Shown here: one piece after another, positions 51,632 to 59,343 of the stretch | Layout of the letters: the number at the start of each line of letters is the position of its first letter | Numbering within the stretch: position 1 is the first letter of the stretch | Source of the DNA: Sphingopyxis sp. 2PD | GTDB lineage: Bacteria > Pseudomonadota > Alphaproteobacteria > Sphingomonadales > Sphingomonadaceae | Length of the DNA stretch: 64,000 bases | NCBI RefSeq assembly: GCF_005503695.1 | Contig: NZ_SCMU01000002.1 | Span: 1 to 64,000 of the forward strand | Direction of reading: 5' to 3' | Made by a program: the position numbers and the translations under genes | The notes under the pieces: model-generated | What the model saw: the letters and a program-made list of their open reading frames with translations, nothing else | What the model was told of the DNA's origin: nothing | The model's database searches: none

Positions 51632-52599
51632 CGCTGGGTCGCCGCACGCTGTTGGCGGCGGGGCTGACGCTGCCCTTTGCGAGCGCGGCGGCCGAGGCGG
51701 CGTGGACGCGGCCCGCGGGCCTGACGCCCGACGCGAGCATCGCGCTGTGGCCGGACGGCCATATCAAGCCGCCACCGGGCCTCGTCGAAGCGGTCGTCCA
51801 GCGCAGCGATGATCCGAACGCCAGCGACCGGATGCTCGAGAAGATCACGCGCCCGCGCCTCGATATCTTCCGCCCGGCAAAGCCCAACGGCGCGGCGGTT
51901 ATCCTCGCCCCTGGCGGTGGCTATCGCTATGTCGTGATCGACAAGGAAGGCTATGAGCTCGCGCGCTGGCTGAAGGACCGCGGCGTCACCGTCTATGTCC
52001 TCTTCTATCGCCTGCCCGGCGACGGCTGGACGAACGGCGCCGACGCCCCGCTCGCCGATGCGCAGCGCGCGGTGCGGCTGGTGCGCAGCCGCGCGAAGCT
52101 CGACGGCATCGATCCGGCGCGTGTCGCCTTTGGCGGTTTCTCGGCGGGCGGACAGGTTGCGACGAGCCTGCTCACGCGCTTCGACGCAGAGGTCTATGAT
52201 CCGGTCGACGCTGCCGACCCGCTGCCCGCACGGCCCGACGCGCTTGCCGCCATCTATCCCGTCGTGTCGATGGACCCTGCGATCGCGCATGCGGTGAGCC
52301 GCGAGAAACTGATCGGCGCGACGCCCGATGCGGCGCGCGAGAAACTCTATTCGCCCGAGCTTAACGTCCGCGCCGACCAGCCCCCGCTGTGGCTGCTCCA
52401 CGCCGAGGATGACAGCGTCGTCAAGGTCGCCAACAGCGTGCGGCTCCGCGAAGCGACGCGCGGCATCGGCGCACCCGCCGAAGCGCATTTCTTCGAGCGC
52501 GGCGAGCATGGCTTCGGGTTGATGAAGACCGCAGGGCTGCCCGTCGCGATCTGGCCCGAACTGCTGTGGAACTGGCTCGGATCGCAGGGGATCGTCTGA
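51628..52599 (+). CDS. Exported alpha/beta-hydrolase (acetyl/xylan esterase-like)
   Basis: A 323-residue hydrolase with a Tat-like leader (TLGRRTLLAAGLTLPFASAA). ILAPGGGYRYVVIDKEG is the oxyanion region, FGGFSAGGQVATSL contains the nucleophile Ser, AEDDSVVKVANS the acid and GEHGFGLM the His. Similar proteins deacetylate polysaccharides; here acetylated pectin is the likely substrate. ATG 51628 overlaps the cupin stop as ATGA. A repeat follows at 52604. Confidence 0.9.
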   Translation: MTLGRRTLLAAGLTLPFASAAAEAAWTRPAGLTPDASIALWPDGHIKPPPGLVEAVVQRSDDPNASDRMLEKITRPRLDIFRPAKPNGAAVILAPGGGYRYVVIDKEGYELARWLKDRGVTVYVLFYRLPGDGWTNGADAPLADAQRAVRLVRSRAKLDGIDPARVAFGGFSAGGQVATSLLTRFDAEVYDPVDAADPLPARPDALAAIYPVVSMDPAIAHAVSREKLIGATPDAAREKLYSPELNVRADQPPLWLLHAEDDSVVKVANSVRLREATRGIGAPAEAHFFERGEHGFGLMKTAGLPVAIWPELLWNWLGSQGIV

Positions 52600-52603
52600 T
52601 CTC

Positions 52604-52685
52604 CGTCATTGCGAGGAGCGAAGCGACGCGGCAATCCAGCGTGGCGTAAGCCGCTCTGGATTGCTTCGCTTCGCTCGCAATGACG
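52604..52685. repeat. Inverted repeat, family F (CGTCATTGCGAGGAGCGAAG type)
   Basis: CGTCATTGCGAGGAGCGAAG...GCAATCCAG and CTGGATTGC...TTCGCTCGCAATGACG are complementary ends. This type is widespread between genes of alphaproteobacteria. It separates the two convergent esterase genes. Confidence 0.85.
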
Positions 52686-52687
52686 CG

Positions 52688-54214
52688 TTAGGATCCCGGC
52701 TGGATATACGGCGCGCGCGCGAACAGCTCGCGCTCCCACTTGCGCGGGCCATTTTCGACCCGGCTTTCCGTGTCGAAGATCATCGTCTGCCGCTTGGCCA
52801 GATCATAGGCCGACCAGCCCGGATTGCCCGTGCGCGCAAAGCGGACGAAGGCGTCCATCATCCGGTCGCTCATCGCCTGCTGCGCCGGGGTCGGGTCAGC
52901 GACGGTGCCAAAACTGAGCGCAATATCGTCGGCGTGCTTCGCAGCCTCGAAATCGAGCTGATAGACGAACCCCGGATGCCCCGCCCGCGCGCGCGCTTCG
53001 GCCTCCTCGACCTGCCCGCGCCAGCTGCGCGCCGCGGTGACGATGCGGTGGAACAGTTCGAGCGGATCTGCCGCAGGATAGCGTCCCCGAAACTGCGCGA
53101 CGACCCACGATGGTTCGATGTCGATCCGCATTTCGGGCGCGATGCGAGCCGCGAGATTATCGAAACCCAGCCCGGCAAGCTGTTTGCCGTCCGGCGAATA
53201 GAAGGCGCGCGTTTCCATCACCGTATTGCCGAGCATCATCGGAATAGCGAGCGACTGCGGCGCGGCGTCGGGCCAGAAGGGGTGGCGCGTCAGATGCCTC
53301 ATGTCGAGCACCGGCCCCATATAAACCCCGCCGCCGAGGATCGGATCGGTGGCCGACAATGCCGCGATCAATTGCTCGACCGGCACCGTCGCCGGATCGA
53401 CATCCTTGCCGAGCTTTTCGAGAAACGCCTGCGCGCGCTTCGTCGCGTTGAGCGGACCCGACGCGGTGACCTGCTGCCCGCTCATCGTGATCGCCTTGTG
53501 GAACAGCCCCTTCGCCGCGGGCATCGCCATCAGCGTCGCGATTTTGGCGCCGCCGCCCGACTGGCCGAAGACGGTGACATTGGCCGGATCGCCGCCAAAG
53601 GCAGCGATATTGCGCTGGACCCATTGGAGCGCAACGATCAGGTCGAGTTGCCCCGCGTTGCCGCTGTCAGGAAAGCGCGCATCGAGCCCGGCGAGATAGA
53701 GATAGCCGAGCGCGTTCAACCGGTGGTTGACGGTGACGACCACGACATCGCCGCGCGCGGCGAGGCGCGCGCCGTCGTTGACCGGATCGGTGACACTGCC
53801 GGTCGAATAGGCGCCGCCGTGGAAATAGACCATCACCGGGCGCTTCGCTGGCCGTTCGATGTCGGGCGTCCAGACGTTGAGGAACAGGCAATCCTCGTCC
53901 TGCGGCTGGTAACGGCTGCCCGTCTGGGGGCAGGCGGGACCAAAGACGTCGCCGCGCAATTGCTCGGCGCTGGTCACCGCGACCGGCGCACGAAAACGCG
54001 CGGCACGGCCATAGCGGATACCCGTGAAGCTCCAGGACTGGCCGTCACCAAAGCTGCGACGCTTATCTGAACGATAAGAACCGTCGGGCGCGCTGACCGC
54101 CCCGATATGGTGGATTGGAGTCACAATCTCGGCGCGCACAAGCCCCGAAAGAAAGAGCGTGCTGCCAGCCGTAGCCAGTAGCGCGCGGCGGTCGATCGGG
54201 TCAGCGCCGGACAT
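52688..54214 (-). CDS. Type B carboxylesterase
   Basis: A 508-residue esterase with a Tat-like leader (DPIDRRALLATAGSTLFLSGL). EDCLFLNVWTP is the second type B signature, and VFGQSGGGAKIA holds the nucleophile (GQSGG). It may act on methyl- or acetyl-esters of pectin or on other esters. ATG 54214 lies within the last codons of kdgK (14-base overlap), so its translation depends on that gene; ATG 54238 is an alternative. Confidence 0.88.
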   Translation of the reverse strand: MSGADPIDRRALLATAGSTLFLSGLVRAEIVTPIHHIGAVSAPDGSYRSDKRRSFGDGQSWSFTGIRYGRAARFRAPVAVTSAEQLRGDVFGPACPQTGSRYQPQDEDCLFLNVWTPDIERPAKRPVMVYFHGGAYSTGSVTDPVNDGARLAARGDVVVVTVNHRLNALGYLYLAGLDARFPDSGNAGQLDLIVALQWVQRNIAAFGGDPANVTVFGQSGGGAKIATLMAMPAAKGLFHKAITMSGQQVTASGPLNATKRAQAFLEKLGKDVDPATVPVEQLIAALSATDPILGGGVYMGPVLDMRHLTRHPFWPDAAPQSLAIPMMLGNTVMETRAFYSPDGKQLAGLGFDNLAARIAPEMRIDIEPSWVVAQFRGRYPAADPLELFHRIVTAARSWRGQVEEAEARARAGHPGFVYQLDFEAAKHADDIALSFGTVADPTPAQQAMSDRMMDAFVRFARTGNPGWSAYDLAKRQTMIFDTESRVENGPRKWERELFARAPYIQPGS

Positions 54215-55214
54215 CAAGCCCGCCGCCGTGGAACGCATCGATGTCGGCCTGCCCGAAACGGCTCGCGTCGCCCGGCAGCGAATGTTTGAGCGCGGTCAGC
54301 GCGAGCCCGCTTTCCGCCATCGCCCGCGCATCGCCGCTCGCGCGGTGCGCATGGAGCACCCCGGCGGCGAAGGCATCGCCCGCGCCGATCCGGTCGACGA
54401 TGCCCGTGACGTCGATCTCGCCGGTCTGGTGGCCACCGCTGCGCACATCGACGCGCGCAGCGATGCGGTGGTGATCGGCGGTGACGGTGTGCCGCGCGGT
54501 CGAGGCAATCAGCCGGAGGTCCGGAAAGGCAGCGAGCCCGGCCTCGGCGGCCTCGCGCCGCCTGTCCGCCCCGTCGCCGCTGAATTCCTGCCCCAGCACC
54601 AGCGACAGGTCGCGGTGGTTGCCGAAAAGGATGTCGGCGAGGCCGATCAGTTCGGACAGGATTGCGCGCGGATCGCTGTCCCACGCCTCCCACAGCATCG
54701 CGCGGTAATTGCCGTCGAAGCTTATCGGCACGCCGAGCCGCTTCGCCGCGCGCGCCGCCGCGAGTGCAGCCTCTGCCGAGCGCGGCCCGAGCGCAGGAGT
54801 AATGCCCGACAGGTGGAGCAGGCCTGCACCGGCGAGCAGGGCGTCCCAGTCATAATCGTCGGCACCGGTCGCCGCGAAACTGGACCCCGCGCGATCATAG
54901 ACGATTTCGGACGACCGTAGCCCTGCACCGACGCTCAGGAAATAGAGGCCCATCCGGCCGGGACCCGTGGTGACGGCGGTGCAATCGACGCCGCCGCCGC
55001 GCACCGCCGCCACTGCTCCGCGACCCAGAGCATTCGAAGGAACCCTGCTGACCATCGCGCAGTCATGGCCAAGGTGCGCCAGCCCGATCGCGACATTCGC
55101 CTCGGCGCCGCCGACATGGAGCGCCAGCGACGGCGACTGCATCAGCAGTTCGTTGCCCGGCGCGGTCAGGCGGATCAGCAATTCGCCGAAAAAGACTAGC
55201 TTGCCTTGCCCCAT
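54201..55214 (-). CDS. kdgK: 2-Dehydro-3-deoxygluconokinase
   Basis: A 337-residue PfkB-family kinase that phosphorylates 2-keto-3-deoxygluconate to KDPG. FFGELLIRLTAPG and HVGGAEANVAIGLAHLG are N-terminal sugar-binding parts; DRIGAGDAFAAG near residue 280 contains the catalytic Asp. It unites the galacturonate branch (uxaC-uxaA) and the pectin branch (kduD). GGAG precedes ATG 55214. KDPG aldolase is not in the window. Confidence 0.93.
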   Translation of the reverse strand: MGQGKLVFFGELLIRLTAPGNELLMQSPSLALHVGGAEANVAIGLAHLGHDCAMVSRVPSNALGRGAVAAVRGGGVDCTAVTTGPGRMGLYFLSVGAGLRSSEIVYDRAGSSFAATGADDYDWDALLAGAGLLHLSGITPALGPRSAEAALAAARAAKRLGVPISFDGNYRAMLWEAWDSDPRAILSELIGLADILFGNHRDLSLVLGQEFSGDGADRRREAAEAGLAAFPDLRLIASTARHTVTADHHRIAARVDVRSGGHQTGEIDVTGIVDRIGAGDAFAAGVLHAHRASGDARAMAESGLALTALKHSLPGDASRFGQADIDAFHGGGLDVRR

Positions 55215-55254
55215 CCCAACTCCATTCGCCGGATAACCGGCTTATATCTTGACC

Positions 55255-55320
55255 ATAGCCCTGAGCCTGTCGAAGGGCGCCTAACGCGGATAAGCGCCCT
55301 TCGACTTGCTCAGGGCTACG
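55255..55320. repeat. Inverted repeat, family B
   Basis: ATAGCCCTGAGCCTGTCGAAGGGCGC pairs with GCGCCCTTCGACTTGCTCAGGGCTAC. It splits the kduD-kdgK spacer but does not change the strand or order of the operon. Confidence 0.85.
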
Positions 55321-55335
55321 GTGATGTTTTCGAGC

Positions 55336-56091
55336 CTAGCGTGCGAGCCAGCCGCCGTCGACGGCGAGGATATGCCCCTGCACATAGTCCGACGCGCCCG
55401 ACGCGAGGAACACCGCGGCGCCGCCGATGTCGGCGGGGTCGCCCCAGCGGCCCGCGGGAATGCGCTCCATGATCTGACGATTGCGCGTTTCGTCGCCTTG
55501 CAGCGCGGCGGTGTTGTTGGTTGCAATATAGCCGGGTGCGATCGCGTTGACCTGCACGCCCTTCGCCGCCCATTCGTTCGCGAGCAGCTTGGTGAGCCCG
55601 CCGACCCCTGATTTCGACGCGGTATAGCTCGGCACGCGGATGCCGCCCTGAAAGGTCAGCATCGATGCGATGTTGATGATCTTGCCGCTACCGCGCGCGA
55701 TCATGTGGCGCCCGACGCTCTGGCAGAGGAAGAACAAGGTCTTCAAATTGGTGTCCATCACCGCGTCCCAGTCGGCCTCGGTGAAGTCGACCGCATCGGC
55801 GCGGCGGATGATCCCGGCATTGTTGACGAGGATGTCAATGCGGCCGAATTCGGCGAGCACCGCATCGACCAGCGGCTGCACCGCGCCGACGCTCGACAGG
55901 TCGGCGGCGAAGTTTTCGCCCTTGCGGCCAAGTGCGCGCACCTTGCCCACGGTTTGATCGGCGGCCGAGCGCCCCGCAGCGGCGACGTCCGCCCCCGCTT
56001 CGGCGAGCGCGAGGGCAATCCCCTGCCCAATGCCCGTATTGGCGCCGGTGACGAGCGCCACCTTGCCCGAAAGGTCAAACAGCTTGCTCAT
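55336..56091 (-). CDS. kduD: 2-Dehydro-3-deoxy-D-gluconate 5-dehydrogenase
   Basis: A 251-residue SDR of the KduD type: TGANTGIGQGIALALAEAG, NNAGIIRRA, catalytic YTASKSGVGGLTK and the characteristic end PGYIATNNTAAL. It reduces 2,5-diketo-3-deoxygluconate, formed from unsaturated galacturonate, to KDG. ATG 56091 is one base after the stop of the isomerase gene. Longer frames upstream overlap that gene. Confidence 0.93.
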   Translation of the reverse strand: MSKLFDLSGKVALVTGANTGIGQGIALALAEAGADVAAAGRSAADQTVGKVRALGRKGENFAADLSSVGAVQPLVDAVLAEFGRIDILVNNAGIIRRADAVDFTEADWDAVMDTNLKTLFFLCQSVGRHMIARGSGKIINIASMLTFQGGIRVPSYTASKSGVGGLTKLLANEWAAKGVQVNAIAPGYIATNNTAALQGDETRNRQIMERIPAGRWGDPADIGGAAVFLASGASDYVQGHILAVDGGWLAR

Positions 56092-56092
56092 G

Positions 56093-56746
56093 TCAGGCGA
56101 GCGCCGGCTCCGCCGAAACACTCTTCAGATAAGCGCTGATCGCCTCGTCCTGCGAGTTGGCGTAGAAATATTCTGCGAATTTCTCGCCCGCGATCGCGGC
56201 GCGCAGCAGGTCCTGATCGACCGTTTTCAGCACGGTCAGCATGTCGTGGCACGACGCGGCCTTGAGATCTTTCAGGATGCCGCGGTTCGTCCGCATGATT
56301 TCAGCACGCTCCTTGGGGTAGCCCAGCCCGCGTTCGCCATCGAACAATTTGCGATAGACATCTTGCAGGTTGAGCTCGGCGGCCCAGCCGAAACCCTTGG
56401 CATAAGGCATCGAAATTGCATTGCCGTCGTTGATCTGGCCGAACAGGAAGGCATCGGTCGGATCGATCACCAGCCCGCAGAACACCCCCGGCATCGCGTT
56501 GCACGCGAGCATCGAGCCCATGCCTGTGCCGCAACCGGTCACGACGAAATCCGCGGCCTTCGAGTTGAGCAGGATGCCCGCGAGCAGGCCGTTCATGATG
56601 TAGGTCAGCGACGCTTTGTCGTCGGCCGAATACATGCCGTAATTGAACACCTGATGTCCCAGCGGCTCGGCCACCGTGGTCAGCGCGTCGTGGATGATGG
56701 CGTTCTTGGCAGCCTGGCTGTTCTCGGTGATCAGCGCGATCTTCAT
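56093..56746 (-). CDS. RpiB/LacAB-family isomerase, probable 4-deoxy-L-threo-5-hexosulose-uronate isomerase (DhuI-like)
   Basis: A 217-residue protein of the RpiB/LacA/LacB fold: MKIALITENSQAAKN, VTGCGTGMGSMLACNAMPGV (the TGCGTG active-site loop) and DPTDAFLFGQINDGNAI. Streptococcal DhuI of this family isomerises the product of unsaturated uronate for DhuD, an SDR. Here it precedes kduD by one base and no kduI is present, so the same role is likely. AAAGGA lies before ATG 56746; an operator copy is 43 bases upstream. Confidence 0.85.
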   Translation of the reverse strand: MKIALITENSQAAKNAIIHDALTTVAEPLGHQVFNYGMYSADDKASLTYIMNGLLAGILLNSKAADFVVTGCGTGMGSMLACNAMPGVFCGLVIDPTDAFLFGQINDGNAISMPYAKGFGWAAELNLQDVYRKLFDGERGLGYPKERAEIMRTNRGILKDLKAASCHDMLTVLKTVDQDLLRAAIAGEKFAEYFYANSQDEAISAYLKSVSAEPALA

Positions 56747-56789
56747 GATGCGGTTCCTTTGCTAGGTTTGCGACACGCTAATCATTTTG

Positions 56790-56801
56790 GTAACCGGTGT
56801 C
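56790..56801. promoter_or_regulatory. LacI-type operator, copy 4 (isomerase-kduD-kdgK operon)
   Basis: GTAACC-GGTGTC followed by A, identical to copy 3. It is 44 bases upstream of ATG 56746, between that gene and the LacI gene. Confidence 0.75.
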
Positions 56802-56838
56802 AATATCACTGCCTTGACGATTTGAGGCTTGCGCTGGA

Positions 56839-56850
56839 CACCGGTATCAG
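56839..56850. promoter_or_regulatory. LacI-type operator, copy 5 (regulator gene)
   Basis: GACACC-GGTATC followed by A. It lies 107 bases before the regulator start (56957) and 38 bases from copy 4; paired operators suit looping by a LacI tetramer or dimer pair and autoregulation. Confidence 0.7.
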
Positions 56851-56956
56851 TTTTCGGCAGATGGCGGTTGTCGCGGTTGATTTCGCCCGGCCCCGCGCCC
56901 ATCACGGCGGGCGAACGGCGGGACAGCATCGGGAACCCGCAGAGGAAAAGGCGCAT

Positions 56957-58006
56957 ATGGCGGCACAGACCAAGGGGCCGGGGGGCAAGCAGCCGACGAT
57001 CAACGATGTCGCGGCGCTCGCCGGGGTATCGAAAAAGACCGTCAGCCGGGTGATCAACCGGTCGGAATTTCTGACCGAAAAGACGCGCAAGGCGGTCGAA
57101 CAGGCGATCGAGACGCTGGGTTTTGTTCCCAACCCGCAAGCGCGTGCGCTGGCGTTCCGGCGCAATTTCCTGATCGCGCTGCTGCACGACAATCCGAATG
57201 CCCAGACGGTGCTGAACTTTCAGCAAGGCGTACTCGACGCGATCAAGGACAGCGACTTGGCGCTGCTCGTCCGCCCGGTCGATCGCGGATCCGATCAGCT
57301 GCTTGACGACGTCCGCACCTTTCTCGAAAAGCAGCGCCCGATCGGTGCGCTGTTGTTGCCGCCGATTTCCGAAAACAACGCGCTGGCCGCGCTCTGCGAA
57401 GATCTTGGTGTGCGCTATGTGCGCGTCGGGTCGGCGCCGCTCGACGATGCTAAACATTGCGTGTCGTCGAATGACCGCGAGGTGGTTGCCGAAGCGGTCC
57501 GCGCGCTGATCACGCTCGGCCATCGCCGCATCGGTTTCGTGCGCGGTCCGGTCGGCTTCCGCTCGGCCGCCGAGCGCGAAAAGGGATTTATGGAAGCGCT
57601 CGCCGAAGCGGGGCTCGACCTGCCGGACGCCTATAACGCGCCGGGCAATTACCGCTATGCCGCCGGGATCGAGGCCGGCGAGGCGCTGCTGTCGCTATCC
57701 GAGCCGCCGACCGCGATCTTCTGTTCGAACGACGAAATGGCCGCCGGGGTGATGAGCGTCGCGCACGCCAAGCGGATCGACGTCCCCGGCGCGCTGTCGA
57801 TCATCGGCTTCGACGACAGCCCGACCGCGACGCATATCTGGCCCGCGCTCAGCACCGTGCGCTGGCCGATCCGCGAAATGGGGGTGCGCGCTGCGCGAAC
57901 GCTTGTCCCCGACTTTCTGCCGTCCGCCAGCAAGATCGACGAGCAGGAAACCGCGGTACTTGCGTCAACTTTTGTCCAGCGCCAGTCGGTCGCACCACCC
58001 AAATAG
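56957..58006 (+). CDS. LacI-family regulator of the pectin/uronate locus
   Basis: A 349-residue regulator. The HTH and hinge helix occupy the first 65 residues (TINDVAALAGVSKKTVSRVIN at 14-34, PNPQARALAFRRN), followed by the periplasmic-binding-protein fold (ALLLPPISENN, HRRIGFVRGP, AIFCSNDEMAAG, IIGFDDSPTA). It is divergent from the isomerase operon and flanked by two operator copies. KDG or a related sugar acid is a likely inducer by family practice. AAAAGG precedes ATG 56957. Confidence 0.93.
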   Translation: MAAQTKGPGGKQPTINDVAALAGVSKKTVSRVINRSEFLTEKTRKAVEQAIETLGFVPNPQARALAFRRNFLIALLHDNPNAQTVLNFQQGVLDAIKDSDLALLVRPVDRGSDQLLDDVRTFLEKQRPIGALLLPPISENNALAALCEDLGVRYVRVGSAPLDDAKHCVSSNDREVVAEAVRALITLGHRRIGFVRGPVGFRSAAEREKGFMEALAEAGLDLPDAYNAPGNYRYAAGIEAGEALLSLSEPPTAIFCSNDEMAAGVMSVAHAKRIDVPGALSIIGFDDSPTATHIWPALSTVRWPIREMGVRAARTLVPDFLPSASKIDEQETAVLASTFVQRQSVAPPK

Positions 58007-58037
58007 CGGCCGATGCGCCCAAGCGGTCGGCGGAAGA

Positions 58038-58102
58038 AAATTGTCTTAAATTGTCGCAATCACCCGCATTGCCCTTGCATGCGTCAATTCAATGGGTTGA
58101 AT
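58038..58102 (+). promoter_or_regulatory. Candidate control region of the efflux operon
   Basis: Two AAATTGTC copies, ten bases apart (58038-58045 and 58048-58055), would put binding on one face of the helix, as for OmpR/PhoB-type regulators. Downstream, ATTCAA-TGGG-TTGAAT (58087-58102) is a perfect palindrome. The operon starts at 58153. No local TetR or MarR gene accounts for either motif. Confidence 0.35.
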
Positions 58103-58152
58103 AGGCGCCAACCCCTCCCCGCCGCGCGGCGTGCTGACATGAGAATATCCAT

Positions 58153-59337
58153 ATGCTGGACAAAAGGTCGCTGCTGCTGGCCGGAACATTATGCGCCGCG
58201 ACCCTGTCGCTCGGCGCCTGTTCGAGCGAGGAAGAGGCCGGCAAGAACGGTCGCGGGGCGCCGGAAGTCGGTTTTGTCGTTGCGAGGGTCGAGGCGGTCC
58301 CGGTAACAACATCGCTCGGCGGGCGCACGGTGGCCTTCGAAACCAGCGAAGTCCGGCCGCAGGTGGGCGGCCTGATCCGCCGCCGCCTGTTTACCGAAGG
58401 CGGTTTCGTGCGCGCCGGGCAACCGCTCTACCAGATCGACGCCAGCCTCTATCAGGCCGCCGTCGATCAGGCCGCCGCCAACCTCGCCAGCGCCCGCGCC
58501 AGCGCGCAGGCCGCCGACGAGCGCGTTCGCCGTTTCGCCCCGCTCGCCAAGATGCAGGCGATCGCCGAACAGGATTATACCGACGCCCTGGCCGAAGCCC
58601 GCGTCGCGCGCGCCGCGGTGGCGCAAAATGGAGCGGCGCTGGAAACCGCGCGCATCACGCTGCGCTATGCGACGATCACCGCGCCGATCAGCGGTCGCAT
58701 CGGCCGCAGCCTCGCCACCCCGGGCGCGCTGGTGAGCGCGAGCCAACCGACGCCGCTGACGACGATCCAGCGCATCGACCCCATTTATGTCGATATGCAG
58801 CAGTCGAGCGCCGAACTCACTGCGCTGCGCCGCGCGATCGCGGCGGGGGGTGCCGCACCCGGCAGCACCGCGGTGCGGCTGCAGCTGGAAGATGGCAGCG
58901 CCTATGGGCTGACCGGGACCGTCGAATTTTCCGAAATGACAGTGAACGAGGCCACGGGCACCGTGACCTTGCGTGCCCGCTTTCCCAATCCACAGGGGCT
59001 TTTGTTGCCCGGCATGTTCGTCACGGCGACGTTCGAGCAGGCGGTCGATCCCACCGCCATCCTGGTTCCGCAGCAAGCTGTACAGCGCGACTTCGACGGA
59101 TCGGCATTTGTGTATCTGGCGGGACCAAACAACAAGGCGGTGCGGCGCAAGATCGAAACGTCGCGCACGGCCGGCAGCAACTGGATCGTGACCAGCGGGC
59201 TGAAGGCCGGCGACCGCGTCATCACGCAGGGGGTCGGCAATCTTCGCGACGGCGCCGACATTCGCGCCGTTCCCGCCAGCACGCCGCAACGGGTGGGGGC
59301 GCCCGCGGCGGCCAAGACAGCAGAAAAGAGTAAATAG
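58153..59337 (+). CDS. RND efflux periplasmic adaptor (AcrA/MexA-like)
   Basis: A 394-residue lipoprotein (lipobox SLGAC, Cys23) of the membrane-fusion family. TVAFETSEVRPQVGGLI begins the barrel-sandwich part, a coiled coil of about 70 residues follows (LASARASAQAADERVRRF), then TITAPISGRIGRS and the beta-barrel and membrane-proximal domains. It joins the inner pump to the outer channel. It begins the three-gene operon; the adaptor stop is six bases before the pump start. Confidence 0.94.
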   Translation: MLDKRSLLLAGTLCAATLSLGACSSEEEAGKNGRGAPEVGFVVARVEAVPVTTSLGGRTVAFETSEVRPQVGGLIRRRLFTEGGFVRAGQPLYQIDASLYQAAVDQAAANLASARASAQAADERVRRFAPLAKMQAIAEQDYTDALAEARVARAAVAQNGAALETARITLRYATITAPISGRIGRSLATPGALVSASQPTPLTTIQRIDPIYVDMQQSSAELTALRRAIAAGGAAPGSTAVRLQLEDGSAYGLTGTVEFSEMTVNEATGTVTLRARFPNPQGLLLPGMFVTATFEQAVDPTAILVPQQAVQRDFDGSAFVYLAGPNNKAVRRKIETSRTAGSNWIVTSGLKAGDRVITQGVGNLRDGADIRAVPASTPQRVGAPAAAKTAEKSK

Positions 59338-59343
59338 CCCCCC

